Shown here piece by piece: positions 19,427 through 31,165 of a stretch of DNA of 64,000 nt. The stretch is from an uncultured Hyphomicrobiales bacterium. GTDB taxonomy: Bacteria > Pseudomonadota > Alphaproteobacteria > Rhizobiales > Beijerinckiaceae. Position numbers and translations under genes: made by a program. The notes under the pieces are model-generated. The model saw only the letters and a list, made by a program, of their open reading frames with translations. It ran no database searches and was not told the DNA's origin. The number at the start of each line of letters is the position of its first letter. Position 1 is the first letter of the stretch. Location of the stretch: assembly GCA_903902915.1 (NCBI GenBank), contig CAIUWR010000068.1, forward strand, positions 1-64,000. The letters are read 5' to 3'.

Positions 19427-20443
19427 TCAGGGCAGCGGCGCGCCGAAGCCGCTCGCCCAGAGCGTTTCAAGCCGCGCCATGGTTTCACCCGACAGCGGGC
19501 CACGCGCGGGAGCGGTCGCCAGTTCCTCGAGCTGTTCGAGACTTGAGAAGCCGCCAATCACGGTCGCGACGCCTGGATGGGACAAGACGAAACGCCAGGC
19601 GGCGATGGCCAGACTGTCGCCATCTTCGCGCAGAAAGGAAAGCGCCGCCACCTGACGGCTGGCCCGCAGGACGGCCAGAGGATCAGCGGCTCGGGCGAGC
19701 GGATGGCGCGCCGCGCCGTGCAGAAAATCGTCCGTCAGAAATCCGCCCGCAAGGGGGCTGTAGACCGCCGCGCTCGCGCCGCGTTTACGCGCCTCGCCGA
19801 TCACGTCGCTGAAATCCCGCGCGTTCACGGCTGCGGGCTTCATCATGCCAGCGGTCGGGTTCAGCAGGCTGTAGGACACATTGATCAGGTGGAAGAGGCC
19901 CGTATCGAGCAGGGCGCAGGCCGCCTCCACGTCGTCGCCCCGGCAGATGAAGCCCGCATGGCGGATCTTGCCTGCACGGCGCAACCGCTCCAGCCCCTCG
20001 CAGACGCCGTCGGGCCGCAAGAAATCTTCGGCCCAGCGCCGCTGATCGCCTGGCGCCTCGCAGGCGGAGGCCTCAAGGCTCGGGCCGATATCGATTTGCA
20101 GCATGTCGAGCGCGTCAATCCGCAGGCGCCGTAAACTCTCCTCGACCGAGCGCACCAGATAATCCGCGACGGCGTCACGGTCCCGCACGTCGACCACCGC
20201 CTTCGAGTTGATGAAAGGCCGCGCGCCAAGATCCTTCAGGGCGCGTCCAAGATTACGTTCGGCGGCGCCTGAGCCATAGGCGGGCGACACATCGAAAAAA
20301 GTCACGCCGAGCTCAAGCGCGCGTGCGATGACACGCGCCTGCTCACGAAAATGGCCGCGCAACATGAGCCCGGCGTTGTCGCCACAGCCAAAAGCTGCTT
20401 CGGAGACAATCAGGTCCGTCGCGCCGACGCTACGATAACGCAT
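19427..20443 (-). CDS. aldo/keto reductase
   Basis: MRYRSVGATDLIVSEAAFGCG, FFDVSPAYGSGAAERNLGRAL. Confidence 0.88.
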   Translation of the reverse strand: MRYRSVGATDLIVSEAAFGCGDNAGLMLRGHFREQARVIARALELGVTFFDVSPAYGSGAAERNLGRALKDLGARPFINSKAVVDVRDRDAVADYLVRSVEESLRRLRIDALDMLQIDIGPSLEASACEAPGDQRRWAEDFLRPDGVCEGLERLRRAGKIRHAGFICRGDDVEAACALLDTGLFHLINVSYSLLNPTAGMMKPAAVNARDFSDVIGEARKRGASAAVYSPLAGGFLTDDFLHGAARHPLARAADPLAVLRASRQVAALSFLREDGDSLAIAAWRFVLSHPGVATVIGGFSSLEQLEELATAPARGPLSGETMARLETLWASGFGAPLP

Positions 20444-20719
20444 TCAGCCATACTCCATGAGCCTGCGGACGAACGCGCAATCTCCGGCTCCGCCGTCGTG
20501 GAGAACCGAAATTTGTAATTCCGCTTTACAGACAGGATGTTAAACCGATTCGCGCGGCGCCGGGTAGCCCGCTGCGGCCGCCGCCGTCCATCTTCGGGGA
20601 GGCGGGCGCAGGTCATGAGCCTCCGGCCTGCGCCAGGCGCCAGAACAGCTCTATTCGAATGTCAGGGAGGAGGGAGACGCGTCGAGGTCGTTACGTTGGA
20701 CCGCAGAACGAGAGAACCT

Positions 20720-20795
<76 letters not shown>

Positions 20796-20806
20796 AAGGC
20801 AGGGCG

Positions 20807-20836
20807 TGTTTAGCGGGCGGCGGGCGCTTCTGTCAA
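20807..20836 (-). promoter_or_regulatory. sigma70-type promoter of tRNA-Ala
   Basis: Minus strand TTGACA-N18-TAAACA, 11 nt before the mature tRNA 5' end. Confidence 0.5.
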
Positions 20837-20925
20837 CGTCAATCGCGGCGTTTTTCGCATTTCGACAAGCCTTGCCCGCAAAGGCGCGGGGCGCTAAACC
20901 TCAGCTGTCAGCTTTGGAGTTTCAG

Positions 20926-21222
20926 ATGCGCGCGCTCATCGTCGTGATTCACCAGGCCCTGGAGCTCTATAAATGGGCGATCATCATCGTCGCCCTCATG
21001 TCCTGGCTGATTTCGTTCAATGTGATCAATATTCACAACGACATCGTCCGCTCCATCTGGAACGGGCTGAATGGCGTCACGGAGCCCGCGTTGCGCCGGA
21101 TCAGGCGGCTGCTTCCCAACATGGGCGGGCTCGATATTTCGCCGATCATCCTGATCTTCATCATCTGGTTCGTCCAGATGGAGATCGACGACCTCTTCAG
21201 GGCATATGTCCTGGGCTTCTGA
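20926..21222 (+). CDS. YggT family membrane protein
   Basis: 98 aa; overlaps the downstream DUF167 gene, as often in this gene pair. Confidence 0.85.
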   Translation: MRALIVVIHQALELYKWAIIIVALMSWLISFNVINIHNDIVRSIWNGLNGVTEPALRRIRRLLPNMGGLDISPIILIFIIWFVQMEIDDLFRAYVLGF

Positions 21223-21559
21223 GGTGAACCATGATCCCGCCGCCGCGCCGCCCTGGCGTGTGAGTGGCGACGCGGTCCTGCTGACCCTGCGGCTCACCCC
21301 GAAATCGTCTCGCGACGCCTTGGAAGGGGTGGAGCGCCTGTCCGACGGGCGCAGCGTGTTGAAGGCGCGCGTCCGGGCCGTGCCGGAGGATGGCGAAGCG
21401 AATGCGGCTTTGCTGAAATTATTGGCGAAGGCGCTTGGTCTTCCCGTCCGTTCCCTGAGCCTTGCATCGGGCGCGAGCGGGCGAACCAAAGTGATTCGCA
21501 TCGAAGGATCAGTGGAGGCGGCGCTCGCAAGCCTCTCGTCCTTGACGGGCGCCCAGTAG
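21206..21559 (+). CDS. DUF167 (YggU) family protein
   Basis: LRLTPKSSRDALEG...LKARVRAVPEDGEANAALLKLLAKAL. Confidence 0.88.
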   Translation: MSWASEVNHDPAAAPPWRVSGDAVLLTLRLTPKSSRDALEGVERLSDGRSVLKARVRAVPEDGEANAALLKLLAKALGLPVRSLSLASGASGRTKVIRIEGSVEAALASLSSLTGAQ

Positions 21560-21592
21560 ATTTTTCGACATTCGTCACGCGCTGAAAATGCT

Positions 21593-22513
21593 TCAGCGTT
21601 CGGCGCGACGGATGAATTCGGCGATCAGGCGCGTGACGTTCACGTCCTTGTTCTGCGCGCCCACACTCTGTCCGCGATCCGCCCGCGCAGGACGGCCAGG
21701 CAGCGTATGGCCACCGCCTTCGATCCGCACCAGCTCCACGACCCGCTTGCAGCCATTGGGCCTCTCGAGGATGACGCGGGATCCATCGTCTGGATCGCGA
21801 TCGGGAAATTCCTTCAGGTTGCGCTGAGACGAACACTCATTCGCGGCCGCGAAAGGCGCCAGCGTCGCTTCCGCCGAAGCGACCTCTTCCTTGACGCCTG
21901 GCAGCTTCACCGGCCCGCCCTGATAGGGCACGAGCGGATTGGCCGTGCCGTTCATGAGAAAAAACGCCAGCGGCGGCGGCTTGCAGTCCGCGAGCAGCTT
22001 GGCCGGCAATCCGGCGATGAGCGCCCCCACGCCGGTCAGATAATCCTGAGACTGACAGCCAATGCGCAAAGCCAGCATTCCGCCGGTCGACGCGCCGATC
22101 AGGAAGATCTTGCGCCGGTCCGCCACGCCATCCGCCACAAGCCTGGCGGCGAGCGCACGCACGAAAGCCGCATCATCGGGCCCCGCTTCGCCAGTCACGT
22201 TCCAGCCGCCGTCGAGCGCGTCCGGATAGACGACGACCGCGCCGGACCCATGCAGCATGTCGTCGAGGCCGAGGCTGGTCTGGATGCGTCGGCCAGAACC
22301 GTTGTTGGAGCCATGCAGCACGATGATGACGGTGCGGGGCGACCGCTTCAGGCGTTCGGGCTCAACGAAAATGGCGGTCCGCTTCTGCCCCGCGACCTCG
22401 ATGTTGAGCCGGCCGGTGAAGGCCTGAACCGGCGCGCTTGCGAGCGCCTGCATGGCGGCCATCGAAAGCATGACGGCCGCAAGCCGGTTCCGCAGTTGGG
22501 ACCAAGGCGTCAT
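21593..22513 (-). CDS. PHB depolymerase/LpqC-like esterase, secreted
   Basis: Start trimmed to ATG 22513 with signal peptide; VIIVLHGSNNGSG, GASTGGMLALRIGC. Confidence 0.75.
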   Translation of the reverse strand: MTPWSQLRNRLAAVMLSMAAMQALASAPVQAFTGRLNIEVAGQKRTAIFVEPERLKRSPRTVIIVLHGSNNGSGRRIQTSLGLDDMLHGSGAVVVYPDALDGGWNVTGEAGPDDAAFVRALAARLVADGVADRRKIFLIGASTGGMLALRIGCQSQDYLTGVGALIAGLPAKLLADCKPPPLAFFLMNGTANPLVPYQGGPVKLPGVKEEVASAEATLAPFAAANECSSQRNLKEFPDRDPDDGSRVILERPNGCKRVVELVRIEGGGHTLPGRPARADRGQSVGAQNKDVNVTRLIAEFIRRAER

Positions 22514-22652
22514 GGGAGGACTCGTGCGTTGGGCCGAAGGGGAAACGCGTTCATCGCGAGAGGCGGTCTCGCCTGTCGCGAGAAGCTCCGTCGGCAACGA
22601 AACATTTTTGAGCTGAAAGAGGGCGGCGCGGACGAACCGCGCCGCTCCGACC

Positions 22653-22994
22653 TCAGTTCTTTTCGGGCTGCTGACAGGACACGCCCTGCTCGCCAAGGAA
22701 AGTGGCGAGTTCGCCCGTCTGAAACATCTCGCGCACGATGTCGCAGCCGCCAACGAATTCGCCCTTCACATAAAGCTGGGGAATCGTGGGCCAGTTGGAG
22801 AATTCCTTGACGCCCTGGCGGATCTCGTCATTGGCGAGGACGTTCACGCCCTTATAGGACACACCGAGGTAGTCGAGAATCTGCACAACCTGACCGGAGA
22901 AGCCGCACATCGGCATCTGGGGGGTGCCCTTCATGAAAAGCACAACCTCCGTGCCGGAGAGTTCCTGTTTGATTTCGTCCTGAATGCTGGCCAT
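22653..22994 (-). CDS. grxD: monothiol glutaredoxin (Grx4 family)
   Basis: [44 protein letters not shown]. Confidence 0.95.
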   Translation of the reverse strand: MASIQDEIKQELSGTEVVLFMKGTPQMPMCGFSGQVVQILDYLGVSYKGVNVLANDEIRQGVKEFSNWPTIPQLYVKGEFVGGCDIVREMFQTGELATFLGEQGVSCQQPEKN

Positions 22995-23073
22995 GTGGCT
23001 CTTCCTTTCTGGCCGACGTCAAGGGTGCGGCTTGAGTGTAATATAGCGAGCCCGAGGCTTCCTGCCCAGAGAC

Positions 23074-23307
23074 CTAAAGGGGAGCGGAGGTGGTGAGCGC
23101 CAAGGCATGCAATACGCCGCCCATCTGATCCTTCAAGGCGCCATAGACGATCTGGTGCTGCTGCACCCGCGTCTTGCCCCGAAAAGCCTCGGAGACGACC
23201 TTGGCCGCATAATGGTCCCCATCGCCGGCCAGATCCTGGATCTCCACGAGGGCGTCGGGCAGGGCGGCCTTGATCAGCCGTTCGATCTCAGAGGCTTCCA
23301 TCGCCAT
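23074..23307 (-). CDS. BolA family protein
   Basis: MAMEASEIERLIKAALPDALVEIQDLAGDGDHYAAKVVSEAFRGKTRVQQHQIVYGAL; adjacent to grxD. Confidence 0.92.
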   Translation of the reverse strand: MAMEASEIERLIKAALPDALVEIQDLAGDGDHYAAKVVSEAFRGKTRVQQHQIVYGALKDQMGGVLHALALTTSAPL

Positions 23308-23527
23308 TGGGCGGTTCCTTTCCATGGGGCGCGGCGGTCGGCCGCGCGCCGTTCAACTGTTCCTCGATGCGCGCCACCACAGCGGCGGCGGGCTCGTAGC
23401 AGGGGACGGTGACGCCTCCGGTCATGAGGATCGTGCACTTTTCACGGTCGGTGAACTGCACGCCCATGATATCCTGGGCGCGCAGATAGTTCACCCCGCC
23501 CATCGCCTTCACCTGAATAAACAACAT
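23288..23527 (-). CDS. conserved small protein of unknown function
   Basis: 79-aa ORF in the pur-bolA-grxD run, overlapping bolA start by about 20 nt. Confidence 0.65.
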   Translation of the reverse strand: MLFIQVKAMGGVNYLRAQDIMGVQFTDREKCTILMTGGVTVPCYEPAAAVVARIEEQLNGARPTAAPHGKEPPNGDGSL

Positions 23528-23535
23528 GGGTCAAG

Positions 23536-25791
<2,256 letters not shown>

Positions 25792-25868
25792 ATAAAGCCA
25801 GATGGAGGAAGCCCAATCCGCTCGGAAACCTCAAGGAACCCATTGGGCGCCCCGATGCGGAACGCCCA

Positions 25869-26810
25869 TCATTCTCGCGCCGACGACTTTTGGCCCTTCA
25901 CGCCCTTGTCCGGCGCATCCAGCTTCACGAATTCCTTGCGCGCCTTTTTCAAGTCCTTGCGGACCTCCCGGATATCCTTGGCGGGGCGGAGATTTTCCGG
26001 CGCCGTCCCGCCGGTCTCGATCATCGTCTTGCGCACGGCGCGGCCAACCTTCGCAGCGGTCAGCTCCAGCCGCTGCTGGCCCTTGATGTCGTCATTGCGA
26101 ATGCGCTCTTCGGTCTGGGTCAGCCTAAACAGGTTGGCGGCCAGCTCGGCCTTGCCCATGAAATCAAGCGGGGAGCGTCCATCGGGAACCCCCTTGCGCG
26201 CTCTGATTTGCCGGATGTCCAGATTGTACATGCCGCGATAGCCCGCGTTCTGGAAAAAGGCGTAATTGCTGATGTCGCGTTTGGCGACCGAGCCGCTCAA
26301 GGTTCCCTCGCGGTCGATGAGGTCCGCGCGGATATTGATGCGCTCGATATTTTCCGCATGGTGGACATAGGCGCGGAAGGCGTCCGCCATGGCGATGAAA
26401 TAGGCTTGAGCCTTCGCGACCTGCTCCTTGCGCGGGTCAGCGTTCATTACCGTGAGATAGCAGGCGAAGCGCGACAGCTTCCAATCGCCGAGCGCCGTTT
26501 CTTCGAAATTCTCGTGAATGGGAACGCCAAGGTGAGCACAGGCTGCGATGGCGCGATTGATCGCCGCCTTGATCGGCTTGATGCTGGCGTAACCGATGCA
26601 ATTCATCAGATCGGACGCCAGCCAGAACCGGAACCCGTTGCTCCCCGCGATATCTTCGAAGCTGCGCTTTCCTTCCTCGAAATGAAACAGGTCGAAGTCG
26701 CAATCAGACGGCATTGGACCACCCCACATCTGGACAATGAATGTCCTGAACGCCTCGGGTTCCTTGCCTAGCGGGATCGACGGAAGAGCGCGAGCCATGC
26801 CATTCACCAT
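25869..26810 (-). CDS. DNA-damage-inducible protein D (DinD)/BRO-N-like protein
   Basis: GFRFWLASDLMNCIGYASIKPIKAAINRAIAAC...DWKLSRFACYLTVMNADPRKEQVAKAQAYF resembles E. coli DinD (FWSARQLAKLL...KLSRYACYLVVQNGDP). Confidence 0.75.
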   Translation of the reverse strand: MVNGMARALPSIPLGKEPEAFRTFIVQMWGGPMPSDCDFDLFHFEEGKRSFEDIAGSNGFRFWLASDLMNCIGYASIKPIKAAINRAIAACAHLGVPIHENFEETALGDWKLSRFACYLTVMNADPRKEQVAKAQAYFIAMADAFRAYVHHAENIERINIRADLIDREGTLSGSVAKRDISNYAFFQNAGYRGMYNLDIRQIRARKGVPDGRSPLDFMGKAELAANLFRLTQTEERIRNDDIKGQQRLELTAAKVGRAVRKTMIETGGTAPENLRPAKDIREVRKDLKKARKEFVKLDAPDKGVKGQKSSARE

Positions 26811-26934
26811 CGGGTCGGGGGTTCAGAGGGCGCGATCAGCTATCCGGTTGAAGGAGAATTAAAAACAGAAAACGGCGGCTTTCGGGCACGCCCTTCACCA
26901 CCGTAGTTATCAACTGTTTTTTGATCGATTCGGC

Positions 26935-27633
26935 TCAAGCAGCCCGGCTGAAGCTCGCGATGCTCGCAAAGAGCCCGCGCCCGTCCGTGCCGCCAACCAG
27001 CGGGTCGATCAGATTTTCGGGATGTGGCATCAGGCCGAGAACGTTCAGCTTTTCCGAATAGATCCCGGCGATGTCGTTGGTGGAGCCATTGGGATTGGCG
27101 GCGCCGCCGACGGCGCCCTGGGCGTCGCAATAGCGGAAGGCCACGCGGCCATCGCCTTCAAGGCGGCGGATGGTCTCCTCGTCCGCCTCGTAATTGCCCT
27201 CGCCATGGGCGATGGCGACCTTGATGGTCTGGCCCTTCCGATAGGCCGTGGTGAAGGGCGTGTCGGCGCGCTCCACGCTCAGATGCTGCATTTTGCAAAT
27301 GAAACGCAGGTCGCGGTTGCGCATCAGCACGCCCGGCAGCAAGCCGCTCTCGCACAGGATCTGGAACCCGTTGCAGATGCCGATCACCAGACCGCCGCGC
27401 GCCGCATGGGCCCGCACCGCGTCCATGATATTGGCGCGGCCCGCGATGGCGCCGCAGCGCAGATAATCGCCGTAGCTGAAGCCGCCGGGCACCAGCACGA
27501 GATCGGTGCCTGCGGGCAGCTCATGCTCGGCGTGCCAGACGAGGGCCGGTTTGAGGCCCGAGGCCTGCTCCAGCGCGCGCATGGCGTCGCCTTCGCGATT
27601 GAGGCCGGGGAAGAGGAGGACGGCGGCTTTCAT
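26935..27633 (-). CDS. purQ: phosphoribosylformylglycinamidine synthase subunit PurQ
   Basis: MKAAVLLFPGLNREGD; class I glutaminase GICNGFQIL. Confidence 0.95.
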   Translation of the reverse strand: MKAAVLLFPGLNREGDAMRALEQASGLKPALVWHAEHELPAGTDLVLVPGGFSYGDYLRCGAIAGRANIMDAVRAHAARGGLVIGICNGFQILCESGLLPGVLMRNRDLRFICKMQHLSVERADTPFTTAYRKGQTIKVAIAHGEGNYEADEETIRRLEGDGRVAFRYCDAQGAVGGAANPNGSTNDIAGIYSEKLNVLGLMPHPENLIDPLVGGTDGRGLFASIASFSRAA

Positions 27634-27640
27634 GCGGGCC

Positions 27641-27880
27641 TCAGAGAATCTCGACGCGGTAATTTTCAACGACGAGGTTGGCGAGCAGCTTCTCGCTCGC
27701 CCGCTTCAGCATCGCCTCGGCATGGGCGGGGTCGGCCGCATCGATCTCGATGTCGAAGACCTTGCCCTGGCGCACGCTGGCGACGCCCTCGACGCCAAGC
27801 GACCGCAAGGCGCCTTCAATGGCCTTCCCCTGCGGGTCGAGAACGCCGGTCTTCAGGGTGACGGTGACGCGGGCTTTCAT
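27641..27880 (-). CDS. purS: phosphoribosylformylglycinamidine synthase subunit PurS
   Basis: MKARVTVTLKTGVLDPQGKAIEGALRSLG. Confidence 0.95.
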   Translation of the reverse strand: MKARVTVTLKTGVLDPQGKAIEGALRSLGVEGVASVRQGKVFDIEIDAADPAHAEAMLKRASEKLLANLVVENYRVEIL

Positions 27881-27942
27881 CAGGCAGTCTCTCGCAATCG
27901 GAAGATGGAGAAAGCGGCGGATCCTGCCCGCCGCTTCGTTCG

Positions 27943-28707
27943 TTACTGGACCAGCTTGGGGCCACCGGAGCGCGGCGGCTCGTTTTCCTGCATGATGCCC
28001 AGACGGCGCGCGACCTCGGTATAGGCCTCGACGAGGCCGCCCATGTCGCGGCGGAACCGATCCTTGTCGAGCTTGTCGTTCGACTTGATGTCCCACAGGC
28101 GGCAGGAATCGGGAGAGATTTCGTCTGCGACGACGATGCGCATCATCTCGCCTTCCCACAAGCGGCCGCATTCCATCTTGAAATCGACCAAACGGATGCC
28201 GACGCCAAGGAACAGGCCGCAGAGGAAATCATTGACGCGGATCGCCAGCGCCATGATGTCGTCGATCTCCTGGGGGGTCGCCCAGCCGAAGGCGGTGATG
28301 TGTTCTTCCGACACCATGGGGTCGTTGAGCGCATCGTTCTTGTAATAGAATTCGATGATCGAGCGGGGCAATTGCTTGCCCTCTTCCATGCCAAGGCGCG
28401 TCGACAGGGAGCCCGCCGCCACATTGCGCACGACGACTTCGAGCGGAATGATCTCCACTTCGCGAATCAGCTGTTCGCGCATGTTGAGGCGGCGAATGAA
28501 ATGGGTGGGAACGCCGATATCGTTCAGATGCTGGAACACAAACTCGGAAATCCGGTTGTTCAGCACACCCTTGCCTTCAATGACTTCATGCTTTTTGGCG
28601 TTGAAGGCGGTGGCGTCATCCTTGAAGTGCTGGATGAGGGTGCCAGGCTCGGGGCCCTCATAGAGGACTTTGGCCTTGCCTTCGTAAATGCGACGACGGC
28701 GGTTCAT
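27943..28707 (-). CDS. purC: phosphoribosylaminoimidazole-succinocarboxamide synthase
   Basis: [36 protein letters not shown]; start chosen at ATG 28707. Confidence 0.94.
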   Translation of the reverse strand: MNRRRRIYEGKAKVLYEGPEPGTLIQHFKDDATAFNAKKHEVIEGKGVLNNRISEFVFQHLNDIGVPTHFIRRLNMREQLIREVEIIPLEVVVRNVAAGSLSTRLGMEEGKQLPRSIIEFYYKNDALNDPMVSEEHITAFGWATPQEIDDIMALAIRVNDFLCGLFLGVGIRLVDFKMECGRLWEGEMMRIVVADEISPDSCRLWDIKSNDKLDKDRFRRDMGGLVEAYTEVARRLGIMQENEPPRSGGPKLVQ

Positions 28708-29093
28708 GTGGATCAACCGTGGCTGGAGAATGTCCATCGATCCGTGGCTCCTTTTTTAGGCTCCCGACCACCCTTTCGGGCGCCCGGAGAAGGCCGCGGC
28801 GAAGGAAGCGCACCCCGGCCTTGCGGCAAAGGATAGCTTTTTCGCGTGCAACCTACTCGATTGGGGGGGCTGGCACAATGATGGCGGCAACCCTGCGTGA
28901 ATTGACCGCCGACTTTTCAAGGCGACCCCGGCTTTTTCAACAGGCGTCGTTCAGGATTTGGTCCGGCAAGGTGACGGTTCGGCCCCGCGCCATCGCGCAA
29001 ATCGAGGCCGGAAGTGACATGAGTCAATGCTTACAGCGCCTTTATGTCCTCTTTCGGGAGGCTGAGGCATTCACACGACTGGAGGAGGCCGGG

Positions 29094-29411
29094 ATGAGCA
29101 CATTCGACAAGCGCGAAGACGCCTTCGAAAATAAATTCGTTCATGACGAGACGCTGCGCTTCAAGGCCAAGGCGCGACGCGACAAGCTGCTGGCGCTCTG
29201 GGCGGCCGAAAAGCTCGGCCGCACGGATCTCGACGCCTATGTGGCGGAAGTCTTGGCCGCAGATATCGAGGAGAGCGGCGACGAAGGTGTTTTCCTGAAG
29301 ATTCGCAAGGACTTCGATACTGCGGGCGTGGCCCGCTCCGACCACCAGATTCGCCGCGCCATGGACGAACTGATGCACCGGGCCATGGCGGAGATCAAGA
29401 CGACGGGCTGA
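29094..29411 (+). CDS. DUF1476 protein (F1-ATPase inhibitor zeta-type)
   Basis: MSTFDKREDAFENKFVHDETLRFKAKARRDKLLALWAAEKLG. Confidence 0.9.
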   Translation: MSTFDKREDAFENKFVHDETLRFKAKARRDKLLALWAAEKLGRTDLDAYVAEVLAADIEESGDEGVFLKIRKDFDTAGVARSDHQIRRAMDELMHRAMAEIKTTG

Positions 29412-29452
29412 CGAAACAGGTCTTGTTAAGACCCTTGCCGCAGACTGGCGCC

Positions 29453-30442
29453 ATGACAGCGGCTGGCGACACGATCACAGATGGCGCGGACGGGGACGAC
29501 CTGATCTTTCCCGGATGCGCGCCCGCGCTCGCCCATGAGGCCAGGCGCTGGCTCGCCCATCTGGCGGGCGAGCGCCGCGCCTCCCCTCATACGCTGGACG
29601 CCTACAAGCGCGACCTGCGACAATTTTTCCGCTTTCTGGCGGCCCATCTGGGCGAAGCGCCCGACGTGGCGGCCTTTTCCGGGCTCCAGCCAGCCGATGT
29701 GCGCGCCTATATGGCGCGGCGCCGGGCGGAGGGGGTGGAGAGCCGGTCGCTGCTGCGCGGTCTGGCGGGCATCCGCTCTTTCGCGCGGCATCTGGAACGC
29801 GAAGGCCGGGGCAAGGCCTCGGCCTTGGGCGCCGTGCGCACCCCCAAGATCGCCCGCTCCCTGCCAAAACCCCTTTCGGCGAGCGCCGCCCGCGCGGTGG
29901 CCAGCAGCGAGGCGCGCGAGGGCGAGGCCCGCCCGCCATGGGTGCTGGCCCGCGACGCGGCGGTGCTGAGCCTGCTCTATGGAGCGGGCCTGCGCATTTC
30001 CGAAGCCCTGTCGATCACCCGCGCGCAGGCCCCCTGCGGCGCGGTGGATAGCGTGACCGTGCTGGGCAAGGGCCGCAAGATGCGCGCCGTGCCCGTCATC
30101 GCCCCGGTCCGCGCCGCCATCGACAGCTATCTGGAGCTGTGCCCCTACAAGGTGGGGCCGGAAGGGCCTTTGTTCGTCGGCCAGCGAGGCGGCGCGCTGT
30201 CGCCGCGCATCATCCAGCTGGCCATGGAGCGCCTGCGCAGCGCGCTGGGCCTGCCCGAAACCGCGACCCCCCACGCGCTGCGCCATTCCTTCGCCACCCA
30301 TCTGCTGGCGCGGGGCGGCGACTTGCGCACGATTCAGGAATTGCTGGGCCATTCGTCGTTGGCGACGACGCAGATCTATACCGCTGTCGATTCGACCCGC
30401 CTGCTGGACGCCTGGCGCTCGGCGCATCCGCGGGCGCGGTAG
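29453..30442 (+). CDS. xerC: site-specific tyrosine recombinase XerC
   Basis: GAGLRISEAL, TPHALRHSFATHLLARGGDLRTIQELLGHSSLATTQIYTAVD. Confidence 0.9.
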   Translation: MTAAGDTITDGADGDDLIFPGCAPALAHEARRWLAHLAGERRASPHTLDAYKRDLRQFFRFLAAHLGEAPDVAAFSGLQPADVRAYMARRRAEGVESRSLLRGLAGIRSFARHLEREGRGKASALGAVRTPKIARSLPKPLSASAARAVASSEAREGEARPPWVLARDAAVLSLLYGAGLRISEALSITRAQAPCGAVDSVTVLGKGRKMRAVPVIAPVRAAIDSYLELCPYKVGPEGPLFVGQRGGALSPRIIQLAMERLRSALGLPETATPHALRHSFATHLLARGGDLRTIQELLGHSSLATTQIYTAVDSTRLLDAWRSAHPRAR

Positions 30443-30462
30443 AGGCGATCCGAAAACCGGGA

Positions 30463-30483
30463 GGGGCGACGTCTCGTCGCCCC
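30463..30483. terminator. hairpin between convergent genes
   Basis: GGGGCGACG-TCT-CGTCGCCCC, 9-bp perfect stem between xerC (+) and the 30492 ORF (-). Confidence 0.55.
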
Positions 30484-30491
30484 GGTAAGGA

Positions 30492-31028
30492 TCACGCCGC
30501 GCCGCCCCGCCGGGCGATTCGCCACAATGCCCGCAACCGCCGCAGCAGCGGCCCCTTGCCCCCGATCAGGCCAGCCTCCACCAAGGCCGCGCGGATCTGC
30601 GCCCTGAGCGGATCGACCTGCGCATGGGCCCATTCGTGAGCGCGCACGAAGAGCGCATAGAGCCTCGCGAACCAGGGGATCGACAGAAGCTTGTCCTTGC
30701 AGGCCGTGAACAGGAAGGCGACGAGGCCAAAGCGCATCACTTCGGCGAAGAGATAGGTGGCCACCCCTGCGAGCCATTGTTTTTGCGTGAAAAACCAGAA
30801 AGCGCCGACCTTGATCGGCTCGCTCGCAAAGAGCGGGATCAAAAAGATCGCGAGGGTGGGATAGGGCTCCAGCCGGTCCATGAAGGCGATGACCGCCTGC
30901 TTCACCCGCTCCAGCGGGATCAGGTCGATGATCGCCCGGATGAGCGGGGCAAGCCTGTCCCAGAGCCAGGAGACCGCCAGAAAGCAGACCGCCACGGCGG
31001 TCCACAGGATTCGTTTCAAGCGCAGCAC
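30492..31028 (-). CDS. hypothetical membrane protein
   Basis: 178 aa with hydrophobic segments. Confidence 0.65.
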   Translation of the reverse strand: MLRLKRILWTAVAVCFLAVSWLWDRLAPLIRAIIDLIPLERVKQAVIAFMDRLEPYPTLAIFLIPLFASEPIKVGAFWFFTQKQWLAGVATYLFAEVMRFGLVAFLFTACKDKLLSIPWFARLYALFVRAHEWAHAQVDPLRAQIRAALVEAGLIGGKGPLLRRLRALWRIARRGGAA

Positions 31029-31038
31029 CTGACCTCCG

Positions 31039-31141
31039 GGGCGGAAGCGTTTCCAGCGAAGTGGGTACCGGTTCGCGTCAGAAAACGCGTCAAAACAAAA
31101 TGTCGGAACGCTTTCGTTTCAAGCGGAAAGGAAAGCGTTCC
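31039..31141. repeat. candidate dispersed intergenic palindromic element
   Basis: AAGCGTTTCCAGCGAAGTGGGTACCGGTTCGCGTCAGAAAACGCGTC followed by GGAACGCTTTC(31105-31115)/GAAAGCGTTCC(31131-31141) perfect 11-bp inverted repeat. Confidence 0.5.
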
Positions 31142-31165
31142 TGAGCCCCCGCGAGGGCGGCGTCC

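Noticed and set aside
20444-20719. tRNA-Ala as a mobile-element integration site
   Set aside because: No integrase, direct repeat of the tRNA 3' end, or cargo genes seen next to it.
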